This document shows positions 1-10,277 of a DNA stretch of 10,277 nt, piece after piece. Under the pieces are notes generated by a model. It did no database searches. It was not told the origin of the DNA and worked only from the letters and a program-made list of their open reading frames with translations. The stretch spans positions 1-10,277 of the forward strand of contig VBFF01000026.1 in the NCBI GenBank assembly GCA_005889285.1, read 5' to 3'. The stretch comes from Chloroflexota bacterium (lineage in GTDB: Bacteria; Chloroflexota; Dormibacteria; CF-121). How positions within the stretch are numbered: position 1 is the first letter of the stretch; every line of letters begins with the position of its first letter. Made by a program: the position numbers and the translations under genes.

Positions 1-266
1 ACCGGCAGCGCGTAGAGCACCGCGACCACCGCCGCGATGGCGAACGATTTCGCCCCTGGCCTGATCAGCATCGTCACGATCAAGGCCGCGACCAGGCAAA
101 CGCCGGCCGGGGCGACCCAGGCGGGCAGCGCCCAGGTGACCGCGATCTGCCAATCGATGGCGGCCGTCGGCACCCCCAGGAGAAGCAACACCAGCGCGTC
201 GGCGTGCTGGGCCACCAGTGAGGGTGCCCGGACCGGGAGGCGGGCGGCGGCCAGCTGCACCCCCAT
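1..266 (-). CDS. Membrane protein of unknown function, N-terminal part (runs off left edge)
   Basis: An open minus-strand frame starts at ATG 266-264 and runs 88 codons without a stop to the window edge, so the C-terminus is missing. The translation is strongly hydrophobic, with likely membrane segments near residues 22-37, 42-68 and from 74 onward (for example SFAIAAVVAVLYALP). I do not recognise the family and assign no function. Third positions are about 90% G/C. The opposite-strand frame at 37-351 shares the same third positions, so that alone does not prove strand. However, the bias fades just upstream of 266, and the plus-frame product is an Arg/Thr/Ser-rich shadow with an in-frame stop just before it. 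The start is uncertain: the ATG has no good ribosome binding site, while a TTG at 287-285 lies 3 nt after GGGAG. It is divergent from the peptidase gene. Confidence 0.6.
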   Translation of the reverse strand, partial: MGVQLAAARLPVRAPSLVAQHADALVLLLLGVPTAAIDWQIAVTWALPAWVAPAGVCLVAALIVTMLIRPGAKSFAIAAVVAVLYALP

Positions 267-304
267 ACAACGAACCGCGCCGGCCAATCTCTCCCGAGGG
301 CCCT

Positions 305-333
305 TTGCTAGCCTGAGAGGTCGCCGCCATCAA
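305..333 (-). promoter_or_regulatory. Possible promoter for the left-edge membrane gene
   Basis: On the minus strand TTGATG (333-328) resembles a -35 element (4 of 6 to TTGACA). It is followed after exactly 17 bp by TAGCAA (310-305), a weak -10 (3 of 6 to TATAAT). A start near 299 would give a leader of about 33 nt before the ATG at 266. The spacing is right but the hexamers are poor, so this is a suggestion only. Confidence 0.28.
306..314 (+). promoter_or_regulatory. Possible extended -10 element for the peptidase gene
   Basis: TGCTAGCCT fits an extended -10 pattern (TG, one base, then TAnnnT) and would place transcription start near 321, about 27 nt before the ATG at 348. No recognisable -35 lies 16-18 bp upstream. 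It shares the CTAG core with the minus-strand candidate, so the two divergent promoters would overlap. Low confidence. Confidence 0.25.
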
Positions 334-335
334 AC

Positions 336-344
336 GGGAGGGAG
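336..344 (+). promoter_or_regulatory. Ribosome binding site of the S9 peptidase
   Basis: GGGAGGGAG contains a full GGAGG core (337-341) placed 6 nt before ATG 348. This strong Shine-Dalgarno sequence fixes the start of the peptidase. Confidence 0.85.
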
Positions 345-347
345 CCA

Positions 348-2441
348 ATGACACGTCGCCTCGAGCCGGAAGACCTCTACGCCATCAAGCTCGTCGACGA
401 TCCGCAGATCACGCCCGACGGCCAGCGGGTCGCCTACGTGGTGATCGAGATCGACCGCAAGACCTACGACTATCACCGCACCATCTGGGTGTCGGATACC
501 GCGCAGAGCCTCCCGCGCCGCTACACCGCGGGCGACAACGATACAGCCCCCCGATGGTCGCCGGACGGCCGGTCGCTCGTGTTTGTGCGCGCCCCGGCCG
601 GTGAGGTCAAGCCGAAGAATGAAGAGGAACGCGATCGGGGCGTGGGAAAGGGGCAGCTCTGGTTGCTGCCCGCCGATGGCGGCGAGGCGCGCCAGCTCAC
701 CTGGGCACGCTGGGGTGCCGGTGATCCCGCCTGGTCACCGGACGGCGCTTCCATCGTCTACACAGCTGAGGTCGGTCAGCCGGATGATCCCGAGGCCGAG
801 GATGCCGGCCTGCACGAGAAGCGCGTGCCCGCCGTCCGGCGAATCGACCGCCTGTGGAATCGGCTGGACGGCGTGGGCTGGATCTACGAGCGGCGCTCGC
901 ACCTTTTTCGAATTCGCAGCGAAGGCGGCGAGCCCGAGCAACTGACGGATGGAGATTGGGACGACGGGTCACCCGCGATTTCGCCCGACGGCCGCCGGAT
1001 CGCCTTCACCTCGGACCGGACGGGGGAGCGCTGGAGCTGGCCGGCCAACGACATCTGGGTTCTCGATCTCCCCTCGAAAGGGCTCACGCGCCTGACCGAC
1101 GAGACCGTCTACGCCGGGCCGCCTGCCTGGTCGCCCGACGGGCGCCAGCTGGCGTTTGTTGCCGGCAGGCGACGCCACGATGATGGCTACACGGACCTGA
1201 TGGTGGCCGATGGCGCTACAGCCGGTGCCGTGCGCAAGCTCACCGACGATTTCTTGCCGACATTCTCCGACACCGCGATCGACGATCAGCGCGTCGGTCA
1301 TGGCGGGCCGCACCTCTACTGGTCGGCGGATGGGAAGGAGATTTATTCGCAGGCGGCCGGCCGCGGCTCGACGCTCGTCTACGCCGTCCCGGCCATAGGC
1401 GGGACACCGCGCCTCGTCACCGGCGGCCAGCGCCGTATCTACGCGATGAGCATGGACCGCGAGCGCCGTCGCATCGCCCTGGCCAGCTCCGACCCATCGA
1501 CCCCGGGCGACCTTTTTGTTCAGGACTCGGCCAGCGGCCGTGAGACACGCCTCACCGAATTGAATGCGTCACTCTTTCGCGAGGTCCGGCTGGCCGGCCC
1601 ACAGGAGTTCACGTTCAAGGGGGCGGATGGCTGGGACATTCATGGCTGGATCATCCGGCCCAGCCCTCCCCAGCCAGGGCTTGAGGGAAAGAGCGAGCGC
1701 CCACCGGCCGTCCTCCAAATCCATGGCGGTCCCATGGCGATGTACAGCTGGAGCTTTTTCTTCGAGTTTCAACTGCTGGCCTCGCACGGCTACGCGGTCG
1801 TCTTCACCAATCCCCGCGGCAGCACCGGGTACGGCCGCGCCTTCTCTGCGGCGGTCAATGGCGACTGGGGCGGCAAGGATTTCCAGGACATCATGGCCGG
1901 CATCGATGCCGCGGTCGCCAACGGCTGGGTCGACCCGGATCGGCTCGGCGTGGCCGGTGGCAGCTACGGCGGCTACATGACGAACTGGACGGTGGGCCAC
2001 ACCGACCGATTCAAGGCGGCCGTCACCATGCGGTGCGTCAGCAACATGGCCTCTATCTTCGGCACCGGCGACCTCGACTGGGTCCTTACCATCGATTCGA
2101 TGGACGCGGTGCCGTGGAAGGACCTGGGCCGGCTGATGGAACGGTCGCCGATCACCTACGTGGAGCGGATCACGACGCCCCTGCTCATCCTGCACAGCGA
2201 TCGAGACCTCCGCTGCCCGATCTCCGAAGGTGAGCAGCTGTTCACCGCGCTGAAGCTGCTCGGTCGCGAGGTGAGGATGGTCCGCTTCGAGGGCCAGTCG
2301 CATGACCTGTCGCGCAGCGGTCATCCCCGCTCGCGCGTCATCCGTCTCCGCCATATCGTCTCCTGGTTTATCTCCCACATTCGCACCGAGGCGCTCAAGC
2401 GCAAGGGCGAGCTCGCCCGAGCCGGCGCCGCCGGAGAGTAG
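348..2441 (+). CDS. S9 family serine peptidase (acylaminoacyl-peptidase / prolyl oligopeptidase type)
   Basis: This 697-residue protein has the two-domain layout of S9 peptidases, which cleave short peptides or N-blocked amino acids. Residues about 15-400 form a beta-propeller, shown by repeated TolB/PD40-type strands: TPDGQRVAYV at 22, SPDGRSLVFV at 71, SPDGASIVYT at 130, SPDGRRIAFT at 212, SPDGRQLAFV at 262 and SADGKEIY at 326. Residues about 415-680 are the alpha/beta-hydrolase domain. It has HGGP (459-462, oxyanion region), the nucleophile Ser539 in GGSYGG, Asp620 in HSDRDLRCP and His652 in GQSHDLSRSG. The triad is complete, so the enzyme should be active. There is no signal peptide or membrane segment, which suggests a cytoplasmic enzyme. 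Length is normal for the family. The start is fixed by a GGAGG site 6 nt upstream. It stands alone on its strand and converges on rpoC 52 bp away. The exact substrate (acyl-aminoacyl versus dipeptidyl or oligopeptide) cannot be told from sequence. Confidence 0.93.
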   Translation: MTRRLEPEDLYAIKLVDDPQITPDGQRVAYVVIEIDRKTYDYHRTIWVSDTAQSLPRRYTAGDNDTAPRWSPDGRSLVFVRAPAGEVKPKNEEERDRGVGKGQLWLLPADGGEARQLTWARWGAGDPAWSPDGASIVYTAEVGQPDDPEAEDAGLHEKRVPAVRRIDRLWNRLDGVGWIYERRSHLFRIRSEGGEPEQLTDGDWDDGSPAISPDGRRIAFTSDRTGERWSWPANDIWVLDLPSKGLTRLTDETVYAGPPAWSPDGRQLAFVAGRRRHDDGYTDLMVADGATAGAVRKLTDDFLPTFSDTAIDDQRVGHGGPHLYWSADGKEIYSQAAGRGSTLVYAVPAIGGTPRLVTGGQRRIYAMSMDRERRRIALASSDPSTPGDLFVQDSASGRETRLTELNASLFREVRLAGPQEFTFKGADGWDIHGWIIRPSPPQPGLEGKSERPPAVLQIHGGPMAMYSWSFFFEFQLLASHGYAVVFTNPRGSTGYGRAFSAAVNGDWGGKDFQDIMAGIDAAVANGWVDPDRLGVAGGSYGGYMTNWTVGHTDRFKAAVTMRCVSNMASIFGTGDLDWVLTIDSMDAVPWKDLGRLMERSPITYVERITTPLLILHSDRDLRCPISEGEQLFTALKLLGREVRMVRFEGQSHDLSRSGHPRSRVIRLRHIVSWFISHIRTEALKRKGELARAGAAGE

Positions 2442-2443
2442 GG

Positions 2444-2475
2444 AAAAGAAAAAGGGCCACCCGGCGGGGTGGCCC
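2444..2475 (-). terminator. Intrinsic terminator of the rpoBC operon
   Basis: A perfect 9-bp GC-rich stem (2454-2462 GGGCCACCC pairing with 2467-2475 GGGTGGCCC) encloses a 4-nt loop. On the minus strand the stem is followed directly by TTTTTCTTTT (2453-2444), the classic U-tract, and begins 18 nt after the rpoC stop. On the plus strand only two T residues follow the stem, so it should work mainly for rpoC and only weakly, if at all, for the converging peptidase gene. Confidence 0.9.
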
Positions 2476-2493
2476 CTTGGTGCTCGGGTCGCG

Positions 2494-6840
<4,347 letters not shown>

Positions 6841-6843
6841 TGA

Positions 6844-10277
<3,434 letters not shown>

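Noticed and set aside
37..351. Plus-strand 104-codon frame whose stop overlaps the peptidase start (ATGA)
   Set aside because: The overlap looks like translational coupling, but the product has shadow composition, codon bias decays after about 265, and the opposite strand gives a coherent hydrophobic protein over 1-266.
1569..2378. Minus-strand open frame of 269 codons antisense to the peptidase
   Set aside because: It overlaps the conserved hydrolase domain, including the catalytic Ser, Asp and His codons on the plus strand, so it is a shadow.

Overview
The window holds most of a bacterial rpoB-rpoC operon on the minus strand. It converges on a plus-strand gene for a cytoplasmic S9-family (acylaminoacyl-peptidase-like) serine peptidase. 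At the left edge lies the start of an unrecognised membrane protein, transcribed divergently from the peptidase. The DNA is GC-rich with strong G/C preference at third codon positions. The beta' subunit lacks the large trigger-loop insertion (SI3) of gammaproteobacteria and instead carries a long coiled-coil insertion near its N-terminus, at the place where actinobacterial beta' also carries one. This points to a high-GC Terrabacteria-type lineage. Chloroflexota, Dormibacterota or a deep actinobacterial relative are plausible, but the sequence alone does not decide.

Layout: 1-266 (minus) is the N-terminal part of a hydrophobic protein that runs off the window. 267-347 is a short divergent intergenic region with weak, overlapping promoter-like elements and a strong ribosome binding site for the peptidase. 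348-2441 (plus) is the peptidase. 2442-2493 contains a clear intrinsic terminator oriented for rpoC. 2494-6840 (minus) is complete rpoC. It is preceded, after only 3 bp, by rpoB (6844 to beyond the right edge, minus), which lacks its N-terminus.

rpoB and rpoC encode the two catalytic subunits of RNA polymerase and are almost certainly co-transcribed and translationally coupled: the rpoC Shine-Dalgarno sequence lies inside the last codons of rpoB. The peptidase is probably a housekeeping or scavenging peptidase that happens to converge on the operon; nothing ties it to transcription.

The most notable feature is inside rpoC: a perfect 108-bp, in-frame tandem duplication (36 residues, two copies) in one arm of the coiled-coil insertion of beta'. 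A second point is an insertion of about 60 residues in beta whose sequence pattern resembles a segment of beta' itself. I saw no mobile element, CRISPR array, tRNA or unknown multi-gene system. Apart from these polymerase insertions and the edge membrane gene, the window is ordinary core genome.
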